Shown: positions 31,925 to 43,138 of the stretch, in pieces | Layout: every line of letters begins with the position of its first letter | Numbering within the stretch: the first letter of the stretch is position 1 | Source of the DNA: Ascarosepion bandense | Taxonomy: Eukaryota > Mollusca > Cephalopoda > Sepiida > Sepiidae | Assembly (NCBI GenBank): GCA_037127315.1 | Contig: JBBBDQ010000403.1 | Location: 620,001 to 684,000, forward strand | DNA: 64,000 nucleotides | Reading direction: 5' to 3' | Notes under the pieces: generated by a model | Seen by the model: only the letters and a program-made list of their open reading frames with translations | Database searches by the model: none | What the model was told of the DNA's origin: nothing | Position numbers and translations under genes: made by a program

Positions 31925-32480
31925 GTTCCCTCCGACATCCTAGCGCTCTGTAAGACTAACCTCAACTCATCAATTCCCTCCTCTGACTTCTCGATCCCTG
32001 GTGATCTTCCCCTCCTAAAGAAGGATTCCACTGTCCACATGCATGGGGTGTGGGGTCTATGTTAGTGAACACCTCCCTGTAACTAGGGTGACATCACTCG
32101 AATCCACCGCCCACCAATATGTATGTCTCCGTCTATCACTTCTCAGTTCGGTTGGCTACCTTTTCCTTTACCGTTCCCCCTTTTCTTCCGACTGCTCCCT
32201 TCTAGACAGCATTTCTGACAATATAGATAAGGCCACTTCCTACCACCCATTTGCTCACATATTTGTGTTCGGAGATCTTAACGCCCATTATGCTGAGTGG
32301 CTTAAAGACTGTTACTGATTCAGCAGGCATCCACACGAAGAAATTTGCTATTTCCCAATCTCTTACGCAAGTAGTGAACTTCCCCACACGCTTTTCAAGC
32401 ACTTTCCTCTGGGCACGCCTCTCTACTAGATATATGCTTTACCTCTGCACCTGACTCCTGCCAGGTCTCGCAGCTTTGTT
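31925..32480 (+). pseudogene. APE-type endonuclease of the Jockey-like LINE, frameshifted
   Basis: The domain that nicks target DNA. Codons in three frames give SIPGDLPLLKKDST and MHGVGS-like residues (31999-32055), then RLSLLSSVGYLFLYRSPFSS, VFGDLNAHYAEW (metal-binding GDxNAH site) in the 32043-32318 frame, then SLTQVVNFPTRFSS in the frame to 32454. The first catalytic residues (5' side) are lost by truncation. At least two frameshifts make it inactive. Confidence 0.8.
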
Positions 32481-32498
32481 CTCTCGGCAACTCCGACC

Positions 32499-34205
32499 AT
32501 GCTGTTGTCTCTCTTAATACTTCTCTCCACTCTCACCTCCCCCCAGGAGCCTCCTACTTTTAAGACCTTCTACTGCTACCAAAGAGCTGACTTGGACGTC
32601 TTCCGCGACTTCCTTTGCGACGTCCCTTGGAGGAAAGTTTTTGATCTCCCAGTTGATGACTGTGCCTCTGAAATTTCGTCCTGGGTGAAAGCTGGCATTG
32701 ATGCCTTCATACCTACCAAGAAGTTTAATCTCAAACCTGATTCCTCCCTTTGGTTCTCTCCTGCCTGTTCGGCTGCCATTGCCCACAGGAACCACTATTT
32801 CCAACTATTTCGGAGACAGTCATCAGACCACAATAGGCGCCTATTCACGTCTGCTCGTAATGAGTGCAAGAGAAACCTGAATGATGCCAAGCTGTTGTTT
32901 GCTGAGAGAATGAGACAGCGCATAGCTGACCGCAAGTTCGGCTCCAAAGACTATTGGCGGTTATGCAAACGGGTGCTGAACAATAGCAAATCCTCTATCC
33001 CTCCTTTAATCAATGAATTTGGGGTCCTCACATTATCAGCGGACAAGGCTGAGTGCTTTGCTCGCAGATTCTCATCCAGCTCCACATTTGACTCATCTGG
33101 AGTACACTCACCCGACTTCCCTATTAGAACTGATGCTAAACTGTACAATATATACATTACCCCGACAGTAGTATCCCGTGTAATATCAAAACTTGACCCC
33201 TACAAGATGAGTGGTGGTGATGGAATCCCGGTGATTGTCCTTAAGAAATGTGCCCCTAAACTCTCCTCTGTCCTCTCTAAACTCTATAACTACTGCCTCT
33301 CTGCTTCCTGTTTTCCTGCATGCTGGAAGTCCTCTTCTGTCGTTCCTGTATTTAAGAACTCTGGTGAACCTTCGAACCCATCCAACTATTGCCCTATCAG
33401 CCTTCTACCAATTTTCGGGAAGGTGTTCGAGGCCATTATCAATGCTGAAATAGTTCTGCATCTTACTGCCCATAAACTCTTCTCCGACAGGCAGTATGGC
33501 TTCCGCTTTGCCAGGTCCACGGCCGACATGCTAACGACCATTACGGAGTACATGTTCCAGGCCCCCGAGGAGTCCGACGAGGCTCGTGTTTTTGCTCTGG
33601 ACATCTCCAAGGCTTTTGACAGGTTTTGGCACGCTGGCCTTCTATGCAAGCAACGGGGTTACAGTATTACCGGACGATTGCATGATCTGATCCAATCTTT
33701 CCTATATAACCGCATAATGAAGGTCATCCTGACTAGGCATGCCTCCACACCCTACTGTACAAACGCTGGTATCCCTCAGAGATCTATCCTAGGCCCGACG
33801 CTCTTCCTTATTTACATAAACGACCTCCCAGACGAGATCAAGAGCAAGGTAGGCATCTACGCAGATGACACCACAATTTACTCCCGCATCAGAAAGAATC
33901 CCAAACATAATCTCGCTGCTGATCTTGAGTGGGATCTACATTCTGTGGTGATTTGGGGTAAGAAGTGGCTTGTAAATTTCAATGCGTCTAAGACCAAGCT
34001 GCTGTCTGTCAATCATCACAGGCAACCTCTCCTGCCTTCCATAAGCATGGACCAAGTGAGTCTCTCCGAGAGCAATACTCCGCCCCTCCTCGGCCTTAAC
34101 CTCTCTTCTGATCTCAAGTGGAACCACTACATTGAGTCAATAGCTAAATCCACTGCTAGGAAGGTTGGGTCACTGTGTCGGGCCAGGATATTTTTCGCAC
34201 CTTAA
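32499..34205 (+). CDS. Jockey-like reverse transcriptase, open frame of 568 codons
   Basis: Reverse transcriptase of a non-LTR retrotransposon. A linker region (32499-33150) is followed by RT blocks: KMSGGDGIPVIVLK, NYCPISLLPIFGKVFE, QYGFRFARSTADML, FALDISKAFDRFWHAGLL (motif A), IPQRSILGPTLFLIYINDLP (motif B) and YADDTTIYSR at about 33858 (catalytic YADD intact), then VNFNASKTK and LGLNLSSDLKWNHYIES. The frame stops at TAA (34203). The same frame continues after it with TILHIYKLIIRPCMEYCCHIW, so the TAA is a premature stop, and the C-terminal ~200 residues are separated and further broken. The ATG at 32499 is only the first in frame; translation would originally have come through the endonuclease. 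Confidence 0.85.
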   Translation: MLLSLLILLSTLTSPQEPPTFKTFYCYQRADLDVFRDFLCDVPWRKVFDLPVDDCASEISSWVKAGIDAFIPTKKFNLKPDSSLWFSPACSAAIAHRNHYFQLFRRQSSDHNRRLFTSARNECKRNLNDAKLLFAERMRQRIADRKFGSKDYWRLCKRVLNNSKSSIPPLINEFGVLTLSADKAECFARRFSSSSTFDSSGVHSPDFPIRTDAKLYNIYITPTVVSRVISKLDPYKMSGGDGIPVIVLKKCAPKLSSVLSKLYNYCLSASCFPACWKSSSVVPVFKNSGEPSNPSNYCPISLLPIFGKVFEAIINAEIVLHLTAHKLFSDRQYGFRFARSTADMLTTITEYMFQAPEESDEARVFALDISKAFDRFWHAGLLCKQRGYSITGRLHDLIQSFLYNRIMKVILTRHASTPYCTNAGIPQRSILGPTLFLIYINDLPDEIKSKVGIYADDTTIYSRIRKNPKHNLAADLEWDLHSVVIWGKKWLVNFNASKTKLLSVNHHRQPLLPSISMDQVSLSESNTPPLLGLNLSSDLKWNHYIESIAKSTARKVGSLCRARIFFAP

Positions 34206-34866
34206 ACCATCCTGCATATATACAAATTAATCATTCGTCCGTGCATGGAGTACTGCTGCCATATATGGTTAGGTGCTCCCGCTGTTCATCTCCGTGTTCT
34301 TGACAGGCTCCAAAGGAGAATCAGTAATGTGATAGGAACCGACTTGGCGGCTCGACTACAGCCACACCTCCCACCGACGAGAAGTGGCTTCCCTTTGTCT
34401 GTTCCATAAATACTTCCATAGCTTCTGTTCCAACGAACTTGAATCAGTGGTGCCTCCGCAACAGGTGTTTACTCGTGCAACCAAACTGGCAACTGGGTCT
34501 CTCCCATTCACAGTTAACCAAATACAGACGACAATTCTACTCCTGCAGCTTTTTTTCTCGCACTTCCCGCCTGTGGAACTCACTTCCTTATTCTTGCTTT
34601 CCTGATGGCTACAACCTCCAGCAATTTAAATGCAAGGTCAATACTCATCTCTTAACTAATTGACCCTAGTTCTTTCTACACCGCTCTGTATATCCTTTCC
34701 TTTCTCTCCACCTTTGCAACTGCCATCACACCTGTATTCCCATCCTTCTCTTACTCCTTTCTAACTGGTTCGTCCTTCTCTTCACTCTCTTCTAATCTTT
34801 TTACTTTTATGTAGCCCCCTGCACATCAGTGGCGTTACTGCCTTGCTCGGGGTGATATGATTAAAA
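34206..34866 (+). pseudogene. C-terminal extension and 3' UTR of the Jockey-like LINE
   Basis: Broken frames give RLQRRISNVIG, then VFTRATKLATGSLPFTV, SRTSRLWNSLPYS and NLQQFKCKVNTHLLT. The 3' UTR follows from about 34660 with GTAGCCCCCTGCACATCAGTGG, GGCGTTACTGCC (palindrome variant) and poly-A. Confidence 0.85.
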
Positions 34867-35109
34867 AAAAATAGATAGATGTTGATATACTGTTAAACAA
34901 ATCAATGATTCAGAATCCAGATCTGACGAGGCTATTTAATAACATGAGTCGAATTCTTTGGTTAATACTTTGGTTTTGTAGCATTTGAAGGTGTTGGGCG
35001 AAATTACACGCAGCCTATTCTGCGGTCAGTTTTCTTATCTCCAATACTAAACTTGTTATAACGAATCCATACAGAGTAGTATTTGAAATGTTTAAATTTT
35101 ATTAATTTC

Positions 35110-35440
35110 ATAGTATTTGCTGATATTTCTGAGATAAGGTATTGCAATTATTTACACTGTTCGGAAAGTTATCGTCATATTTGTTGCTATATTCACGACG
35201 TTTCAGCCATTGTACGCCCCGGCCTTCTTCCGGTGACTCCTTTATTTTATCTACTGGGGTAACTGGTTCTAGTTCCACGGGATATGCTTCTTCTGGATAT
35301 TTCAACATCAGCTATCTTCCTTTAACACAACTCTCTAAGTTTTGTTCACTTCTGCTGTAGCCAAGGATTGAACTCACATTTCTTTGAGTCAAGTCACCGG
35401 ATTCAACCAACGCTTTTATGTATTCTTGAGGACGTCGATG
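35110..35440 (-). repeat. Foldback-family repeat, single arm
   Basis: Resembles one arm of 18085-18400, including GACGTTTCAGCC ... CCGGCCTTCTTC (hammerhead-like motif on the minus strand at 35196-35240) and the CTCTCTAAGTTTTGTTCAC block with its downstream GAGTCAAGTCACCGG. No opposing arm was found nearby. Confidence 0.5.
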
Positions 35441-35676
35441 TATGAATTTTTGGAACATATAAAACTAATGTCTCAGTAAACAATTTTGCCAGAGCTCATA
35501 TTACAATTCGTTATTGTTCTTATTATCGGAAAAATTACAAAAGCGCTGTGGTCTACATAGCATCAGGACGAGCTTCAGAAGTGGTTCATCACTTCGCCGA
35601 CACCTCTTCCGAGGAAGACCTTCCACAGAGAAGAACATGATTAAGGACTATATATATGCTATCCAATGCAGCTATG

Positions 35677-35985
35677 GTCAGTCGGTCAGTTAAGTGTCAT
35701 ACGTGATACACGCTTTGGGCGATCATGTCTTGAAAGATACATGACTGACTTGGCAGAAGATTATCCTGCAGTAGATTGCCATTGCTTTTTGCGGTAGACT
35801 GGTTTCCAGCCAAGGCTAGAGAACTCTATCTGTTCTGTTATTTAACCTATAACTGGAGGGGATAGACGGATTAATACCTTTCCCTTTGGTATTTGTGCGT
35901 AATTGAATGCAAGGAACTCAACTGGAATTCAAACTCGGTTCCCTGATTTGTTGTTTCGAGTCGATATCTACTGCACCACAACGCA
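35677..35985 (-). mobile_element. tRNA-derived SINE, copy S10
   Basis: Full-length copy on the minus strand; in plus view it begins GTCAGTTAAGTGTCATACG and ends at the reversed A box near CTGCACCACAACGC. Confidence 0.9.
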
Positions 35986-36524
35986 GTTATGGTAAGAAAT
36001 AAAAAAGAGAACAAGCCACCCTCTTCAGATGAGACTACAGGAACATTTTAAAGCCATAACACGGGGAAGAATAGAAAAATCAGTCTTGGCTGACCACATA
36101 TGGAGGTAAAATGAAGATCGCCCTCCTCTCCTTTTGTGAAATGAGGTTGAAATAATCAACAGAGATAATCAATGGAAAATACGAAAACTTTAGTCTAAAT
36201 CATAGTTTCTGTTATGTAGAGTTTTAACACACGTTTCGCTTCTTGGAACATTTGGTAAAGACTGTAAGGCGTGTTCCCATTAGGTAGAGTAAAAAGTAAT
36301 CAATTTTACTAACGAATGATTCCTTAAATACGAGATTTCAGCAAAAAGTATCAAAACTGTTGTTATGGTAACGAGTTAATGTATGCAAAGTTAAACTGCT
36401 TGGCACAGGCTGAGCTTGAACTCTGTCGCTCATACGTTCTCGCTCACTTCCGTTGTTTATAACATTGGAAGGAATGTGTGTAGAGTGTGGTCGTCTCACC
36501 GATGCAGCAGAATTTTCAAACATT
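35986..36524. other. No recognisable gene
   Basis: Nothing identified. Confidence 0.4.
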
Positions 36525-36635
36525 TCTGAACAGGGTTGGATGACATCAATATGAGAATCCAGATCGTAGTCCTGGGTATGACGAGGAACTACATCCAGCA
36601 GTAAGGCCTCTTACCGGGAGATTGGAGGTTAAATT
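36525..36635 (+). repeat. Unnamed dispersed repeat, copy 3 (5' part)
   Basis: Matches the start of the copy at 24657 (ACAGGGTTGGATGACATC, AGTCCTGGGTATGACG, GGAGATTGGAGGTT). Confidence 0.55.
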
Positions 36636-36934
36636 TAAGATATTTAAACTTAATATTTATAACCTAATAATAGATCTTCCCAAAACAGAAACTAGGATAT
36701 GGAATTGAATGAAAGCAGGGATGGCACTTAACCTGAATAAATCATAAAAATCAGAATGTGGAATTAACACTTCAAATAGTTTGGTGTGTGAATCACTTAT
36801 AGTAAATTGGTAATAAGAGATAAAGAAATTGAAGCTAGAATAGCATATCTAAAGATATTTCACTTATATGAGGAGTGCTAAAAACGTATCAGGAATGTTA
36901 CTATTGTTTTATCAGTGTAGCAGTTCTTTTTAAT
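36636..36934. other. No recognisable gene
   Basis: AT-rich; nothing identified. Confidence 0.4.
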
Positions 36935-37195
36935 AATCATATCGCCCCAAGCAAGGCATTTTACTGCCACTGTTTTGCAGGGAGTTACAGAGAAGGGAAA
37001 GTTATGAGAAAGAGTGACAGGTTATAGGGGGTGTCAGGAAAGTAGAGTGGGCGGAGAAAAAGAGCACATGAGAGAAAGGATGCAGGTTAGTGAAATTGGA
37101 GATGACTATTGACTTTACATTTAAATTCTTGGAGATTGAAGCTGTCAAATGGAAGGGAATTCCACAGGCGGGAAGTGCGAGAAAAAAAGCATAAC
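36935..37195 (-). mobile_element. Jockey-like LINE 3' UTR fragment
   Basis: In plus-strand view: ATCGCCCCAAGCAAGGC, then TTACTGCCACTG, ending near the CCACAGGCGGGAAGTGCGAG block that encodes the SRTSRLW region in sense orientation. Confidence 0.8.
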
Positions 37196-37408
37196 ATTCC
37201 CCAGATGTTGTTCTTTTCGAAAATTAAATAATATTTGAAATGATTAAGGCGCCATGGAAATCCAAGAAAATTTGACGAGGCAGATGTCAGTTAACCTAAA
37301 AAAGAAATTCCAAGAATTCTTCCATCAATGGAAACAAGGGTGGATAAAGTGTGTCTTCAGAAAGGGACTTCAAAGGAGATTACGTACCAAATTGATATAT
37401 GTTGCAAT

Positions 37409-37630
37409 GTTTTTTTTATATAATACCAGTCCCTACACTTTTATATGGTTTTTATATGGTTTTTATATGGTTTTTATATGTTTTTTTATATAATACCAGT
37501 CCCTACACTTTTATATGGTTTTTATATGGTTTTTATATATTTTTTTTATATAATACCAGTCCCTACACTTTTATATGGTTTTTATATGGTTTTTATATGG
37601 TTTTTTTATATAATACCAGTCCCTACACTT
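37409..37630 (+). repeat. 60/70-bp tandem repeat, about 4 units
   Basis: Units begin TTTTTTATATAATACCAGTC at 37411, 37481, 37541 and 37601 and contain two or three copies of a TTATATGGTTT-like ~11-bp sub-repeat. The frames reading YNTSPYTFIWFLYGFY are by-products of the repeat. Confidence 0.9.
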
Positions 37631-37934
37631 ATCGTTCCGACCTCATATATCATAATAAGTGAGAAATAAATCGGTTACATACGACGTCGTTTAACGCAAA
37701 AGGTAGTAACTTGACAAGGATAAATCTCCATAATCGTCCCCCAAAACTGACCACCATTGAAGAAAATTTATGGTTGTTTATGTGGTGGGATCGTCGGGGT
37801 ATCATTCATTTGGAGTTTTTAAAGCGTAAAAAAACAAAAAACAAAACAAAAACAGTGGCAACGTGTCTATAAAGGTTAGTCAAAAGAAAAATTGTTGCTC
37901 TTTTCTATGAAAACGCAAGGGTTAAGGCCTACTG

Positions 37935-38262
37935 AAATACCGGTTCCTTTATGCTCACCAAAGTTAAGCAAACGTCGAGCCATGTCAGTCCCTAGATAGA
38001 TGACCGCTAGGGAATACCAGTTGCTGCAAGTTTGTATTTATGGGTGGTGTAATGAATTATGGTCGTGTTCGTTGTATTCACTTACGCGCAAATGCTCTTA
38101 GGAAAGACATGAATCCATCTCTTCTCACTCCACTTATGGGTTAATTAACAAGAACTGTATCGAAAAATTCGAAAAAAATTCTTAGGACCTAAAAATGTTT
38201 TCTGGATTTAAATAAACTAAAAAGAGGTGATAAACTGTAGAAAACGAATCAATCAATGAAAT
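37935..38262 (+). mobile_element. Composite 5S+tRNA SINE, diverged
   Basis: A 5S-like head (CACCAAAGTTAAGCAAACG, GATGACCGC, GGGAATACCAG), a shortened tRNA-like part whose B box is lost, the shared body (ATTCACTTACGCGCAAATG) and the composite tail (TTTAAATAAACTAAAAAGAG, GATAAACTG). Confidence 0.7.
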
Positions 38263-38431
38263 ACTGATTAGGTATGCAAACATTTTTTCAGATTTACTTA
38301 CATTTTCTGTAATATAAATGTATAGAAACTATTGTGGCCATAAAGTGGAGGTTCAGTGTATATATTGATTTTAATACACTATTGAGCCCCCAATATATAT
38401 TCACATTATAACTTCTTGTTTGTTTATCAAA

Positions 38432-38485
38432 TTCTTCTCCCTCCAGCTATGGGTTAATTAGTAAGATCTGTATCACTAAATCATT
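38432..38485 (+). mobile_element. Composite-SINE fragment, left of RTE copy C
   Basis: CCCTCCAGCTATGGGTTAAT through TATCACTAAATCATT is SINE body. The continuation lies beyond the RTE insertion, at 40663-40785. TAAATCATT is the duplicated target. Confidence 0.75.
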
Positions 38486-40662
38486 CTTTTCTTCTTTTAT
38501 GTGCCATGTTCTTTCAGGACGTAGGCGATCATGACTTTCCACATCTCCTTGTCCCTGGTGGCTTTTAGGACGCTTTCTCCTGCTGCACCATGCAACCCTC
38601 GTTCCGTCATCCACCTGAGCAGGTCCTTCAAATATGTTATCCGCTGCTTTCCCCTGTCTCTTTTTCCCTCTATCTGTTAGTAACAGGTTCTCCAAGCCCT
38701 TCTTCCTCATTGCATGTCCCAGGAACTTTAGTTGTCTCTTCCTGATGCTCAGTATTAATTTCCTTTTCGTCTCCATCCTTTCCAAAACCACGTTATTGCT
38801 CACATTCTCGGTCCATGATATTCGCAGCATCCCTCTGTAGAATCACATTACAGCTGCTTCAAGTTTTTCCTTCATCTTCGAAGATATTGTCCAACATTCA
38901 CTGCCATATTGTAGAACCGACATCCCATAGCAATCCAGTACTCTCCTCTTTGTTTCTAGTGAAATTGTCCTGTTTCTTAATACTTTACTCAACTTCTGGA
39001 ATGCCTCTTTCGCCATGCCAATTCGCCTTCGGATTTCAGTGTCGCACTTGCCGTATTCTGTTAGAAGACTTCCTAGGTATTTAAATTTCTGTACCTGCTT
39101 GATTTTAGAGTCCCTCTCCTGTAATTGGCATTTTGGGCTGCCCTTTTTGCTGATGGCCATGCATTCGGTTTTCTTGCAGTTTATTTGTAGTCCTTTCTTA
39201 TCACTTTCTTCAGTTACCTTCTGTAGGGGGTCTAGTAGTTTTCTTTCTGCTATCAGCACTGTATCATCTGCGTACCTTATATTGTTTAAATTGTGGCCTC
39301 CGATGACGAATCCTGGCATAACTTCTAGGATTCTCAGAATAGTCTCGCTGTATAAGTTGAATAGATCGGTGAAAAGACGCATCCTTGTCTTACGCCCCTT
39401 TCAGTCTTAGTATAATTGCTGAATTCGTTACCTGTCCATATGCAGGCAGTTTGCTGCCAGTAGAGATTCTTGATTACTCTTAGGTCTTTCCCAATTATGT
39501 CGATGCTGCTGACCATCTCCATCAATTCTTTGTGGCGTATTTTGTCAAACGCCTTTGCATAATCAATAAAACATAGGTACAAGTCCTTCATCATTTGGAT
39601 TGCCTTCTCAGAGAGCATCCTAATCATAAATATGGCGTTCCTTGTTCCAGTGTCTTTGACGAAACCGCACTGTTCTCGTCCTATCGCTGGCCTGATTCTG
39701 CTTCTCGCTCTATTCATCAGGATTCGGACGATCAGTTTTGTCACATGGCTCATTAAACTGATGGTTCTGTGGAATTCGCACTCGTCTGCCCCTGCCTTCT
39801 TAGGCAGTGCTATGAAGATCAACTTGCTGAGGTCATCTGGTATTATGCCACTATTATAAATTTAATGTATTATTTCTGTAATTTTCTCTAAACCAAATTC
39901 TTCCAGGGCTATCAGCAGCTCTATGACTATGCCATCTGGTCCAGCTGCTTTGTTTCTATTCAGTTTGGCTATTGCAGATTCCACTTCACACTTTAATATT
40001 TCCGGTCCGTCCTCATCTTGGCGTATTATTTGTTGCTCTCCCTTGTCGTGGAAAAGATCGTTGCAGTATTTCCTCTTTTTCCAATATGGTTACTCCATCC
40101 TTGGATTTTATACATCCTGTTGAAGAGCAGGTTTTTTGTCCTCTCAATTTTTTATTTCTTTATACATGTCCGCTTTATTATTCCTGCTCAATCTCTCTAC
40201 TTCTGCACATTTGTCATTGAGCCATTTCTCTTTAGCTTGTCTGCATTTTCTTCTTATTTCCTTGTATAGTTCCCTGTACTCCATTCCATGTCTTGATACC
40301 ATTTTCTGCCTCTTTTGCATCATGCCCAGAATGTCTTCAGTCATCCACTCGTTTTTTTTTTCTGTGTCTAATTTCCTTTGGGGCAATGTTGTTTGCTGAT
40401 GTCACTACTGCTTCCTTTAGCGAGTCTCATTTTGAGCGTCCTTTTCTAATTTGTTCTTCGTATTTGATTTTCATGCTGTTAGTGTATTCTTTCTGTAGGT
40501 TGAGGTCATTCACGAGTGTGTTGTATTTCAGTATTCTTCCAGGGCTATCAGCAGCTCTATGACTATGCCGTCTGTTCCAGCTGCTTTGTTTCTGTTAAAT
40601 TTGGCTATTGCAGATTCCACTTCAGATTTTAATATTTCTGGTCCGTCCACATCTTTGTGTAT
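38486..40662 (-). pseudogene. RTE/BovB-like LINE (copy C), 2.2 kb, 9-bp TSD
   Basis: The insertion is bounded by TAAATCATT at 38477-38485 and 40663-40671. Sense order on the minus strand: an endonuclease-RT linker (about 40386-40144), RT blocks in 39822-39334 ([64 protein letters not shown]), the palm YADDTVLIA in 39382-38843, and the C-terminal LGHAMRKKGLENLL in 38830-38447. The endonuclease is missing through 5' truncation and several frameshifts are present. An internal ~123-bp direct duplication sits at the 5' end (39901-40024 and 40537-40660). Confidence 0.9.
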
Positions 40663-40785
40663 TAAATCATTATTATAAAAAAAAAGAAAGAAGTTCTTAC
40701 AGTCTAAAATAATTTTCTTGCTTTAAATAACCTGTAAAGAGTTATTTAACTCAGAACTGCAGAAAATGAATCAATTAAATCAAAC
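40663..40785 (+). mobile_element. Composite-SINE tail, right of RTE copy C
   Basis: Continues the SINE of 38432: TTCTTACAGTCTAAAATAAT, TTTAAATAACCTG, ending CAGAAAATGAATCAATTAAA. Confidence 0.7.
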
Positions 40786-40965
40786 AGGAAGAATATTTGG
40801 AAACTAATTTGGTTGATATTTGGAACTTCATAAATATGATTTTGAAAATCATAAAAATTGTTACTGAACTTTTCAGCAATTGTTGAATTATTTGTTAATA
40901 AAAAGAACTTTTTAAGGCTTTCTTTTGTTTAATTTTGTAGAAATATTTTTATGCCTTTCAATGAT

Positions 40966-41491
40966 TTGAAATATTCGTGTGCACTTTAAAAAATTATAAC
41001 TTTATTTGTATTTGTGATATAAATAATCTGTAAAAAATGTTATAAATCAACAAGATGGAGCTTCTTGTCACTTTGCTCTGCGTGTTAGACAGTTTCTAAA
41101 TCAGGAATTTCCTATCAGATGGATCGGAAGGGGTGGACCATTTTATTGGCCTCTACGTTCGCCAGATTTGACACCATTAGATTTTTTTTATGGGGACATG
41201 TAAAAACAATTGTGTATGCAACCAAACCTAGTTCATTAGAAGATTTGAAAGCCAAAATAACTAATGTGATTTCAGGCATTACTGTAAATCAGTTGGCAAA
41301 TGTTTTCCGTGAACTGCAAAATCGTATTACCCTTTGATGGAGGACATGTGGAAACTTAAATAAAATTCCAATAAAACCTTAAAAAATGTAGATTTACTTC
41401 TTTTTAATCCTTTTTACAATTATTTCTATCGCAAATACAAATAAAGTTATAAATTTTTTATAGTGCACACGAACTTTATGGACACCCTGTA
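40966..41491 (+). mobile_element. Internally deleted mariner-like transposon
   Basis: The right terminus ACACCCTGTA at 41482-41491, preceded by GTGCACACGAACTTTATGG, is matched in inverted orientation by CGTGTGCACT plus about 35 more bp (AATTATAACTTTATTTGTAT) at 40976-41020. The outermost ~18 bp of the left inverted repeat are not recognisable. Only the end of the transposase gene remains inside. Confidence 0.75.
41048..41337 (+). pseudogene. Mariner-like transposase C-terminal fragment
   Basis: Codons from 41048 read QQDGASCHFALRVRQFL and RSPDLTPLD, covering the second catalytic Asp and the downstream SPDLTPxD block of the DDE/D transposase. A frameshift in an 8-T run near 41190 then gives FFLWGHVKTIVYATKP to a TGA at 41335-41337. 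The N-terminal DNA-binding and first catalytic parts are gone. Confidence 0.85.
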
Positions 41492-42326
41492 TATGCACAC
41501 AAGCAAACATACATACACCATTTGAATGAAACTGAAATAGACATCTGTGCCGTGAGGATTAATTTTCGTTTCTGCTTGACAAAATATCCTAGGTAACATG
41601 AAAATAATATAAGCCAAACTTCTGAAGTTTGACTTGTATATTTAAACGTAATATATTTTCTAATAAATGTAGTATTTTAAATGGATAAACAATTTAGCTG
41701 TGAAATTTGATCATTTTATCGAAGCGACAATTACCGAACTAGTTAGCAATAATTTGTTTCATTTACTTTTAGTTCACCAAGTACAAGGTCCAAGAGTTAC
41801 TCAAGGTAGAGGCTTACTGAGTGAAATTGTTGTTATAGAGGGGATGTATGAAGTAAGAAATGCATGATAAAGACGTGCAGAACAGACAACGGTTGACCCG
41901 AGTCTTAAAGAGACCAAAAGCATCCTCTCGGAAATCTGTTCCGCAAAACAACAATTCTGGGAAAGAAGCTGTCTGAGGGAAACTTGCTCAGTATCAAAAG
42001 AACACGAAGGAATTTGGGGGGGGTATTACTGTGAACACGGCATGGTGGACCCTAGCTGTGAAGTTCTAGCTGGTGAGGAACTAAGGACTGTAACTCATCC
42101 GAACATATGACATAGTAATAGCAATAGAGTATCAAGAGTTTAATAACGTTTCGTTAGTGAGATAAGAGCAGTAGATAGAGAATAATCCATCACCCACAAG
42201 TCCGCGTGTGCCCTTTAGAATTGTCTAGGTTGGACATGGAAATGTGCAAAGCATAAGCAGCAATGTCTTATTCTTGGTCCGATCTGACTGTTATAAGGAT
42301 AGAGCGTGGCAGTAGGAGTTAGCGAT
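41492..42326. other. No recognisable gene
   Basis: Unassigned. The block 41905-42010 (AGCATCCTCTCGGAAATCTG...) loosely resembles 13870-13960. Confidence 0.4.
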
Positions 42327-42337
42327 ACAAAGAACTG

Positions 42338-42649
42338 TGTTAGATGTGCGTTGTGGTGCAGTGGACATCGACTCAGAACGACAAATCGGGGAGCCGAGTT
42401 CGAATTCCAGTTGAACTCCTTGCATTCACTTACGCACAAATACCCTTGGGAAAGGTATTAATCTGTCTCTTTCCTTCAGTTATGGGTTAAATAACAGGAC
42501 AGATTAGGTTCTATAGTCTTGGCTGGCAACCAGTCTACCGCAGAAATCAATGGCAACTTTTTTGCGGGATAATCTTCTGCCCAGTCAGTCATGTCTCTTT
42601 CGAGACATGATCGCCCAAGCGTGTATCACGTATGTCACTTAATTGACTG
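42338..42649 (+). mobile_element. tRNA-derived SINE, copy S11, 11-bp TSD
   Basis: Full-length copy flanked by ACAAAGAACTG at 42327-42337 and 42650-42660. A box TGGTGCAGTGG, B box GAGTTCGAATTCC, an intact 3' hairpin CATGTCTCTTTCGAGACATG, and the end ACTTAATTG. Confidence 0.95.
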
Positions 42650-42660
42650 ACAAAGAACTG

Positions 42661-43138
42661 ACCTTTTTTCCGGCATCGTTTGCGATGGCACGGAAATACG
42701 CGTAAATTTCATTGTCAGCAAAAACATATATTCTACAATATAAACATTTGTCAAAAATCTTTTTGATATTTTCTTTATTTAAAATAATATTTTTTAATGG
42801 TATTTTACACACCATGAATGCGTTACTCCATATAATGCTATTGTTTGAGAAAATAGTACTAAGCGTGAGGATGTTTTTCAATTGTCACATATCTAAGCAT
42901 CAACCATATCAATGACTGAAATTATTTATCACTTAGCTTACGTTAATGATTTAAATAATCTATATTTAATTCTAAAGAAGATATAAAATCGTTTAAGATC
43001 TCAGTATGTCCTGCTTGTCAAAACTGGTTGGTAAATCGAAAACTCATTACATTAACATCTGTTTTTTTTTTTTAATTATTCCGATGACATATTCACATAC
43101 ATGTCATATTTAACACTTGTATACAACAGTCATGGAAA
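42661..43138. other. AT-rich with degenerate ACAACAGTCAT-type repeat at end
   Basis: No gene. The last ~50 bp (ACACTTGTATACAACAGTCA) belongs to the degenerate repeat field that continues at 45345-45680. Confidence 0.5.

Larger units (their letters stand above)
31925..34866 (+). mobile_element. Jockey-superfamily LINE, best preserved copy
   Basis: About 2.9 kb: a 5'-truncated endonuclease (31925-32480, frameshifted), an open RT (32499-34205), a C-terminal extension after a stop, and the 3' UTR ending CTTGCTCGGGGTGATATG plus poly-A at 34866. All the other Jockey-like fragments in the window align to its last ~700 bp. It is the reference copy for the family here. Confidence 0.9.

Noticed and set aside
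37254..37669. Hydrophobic frames with FIWFLYGFYMVF repeats as membrane proteins
   Set aside because: They are produced by the 60-bp TTATATGG tandem repeat in more than one frame.
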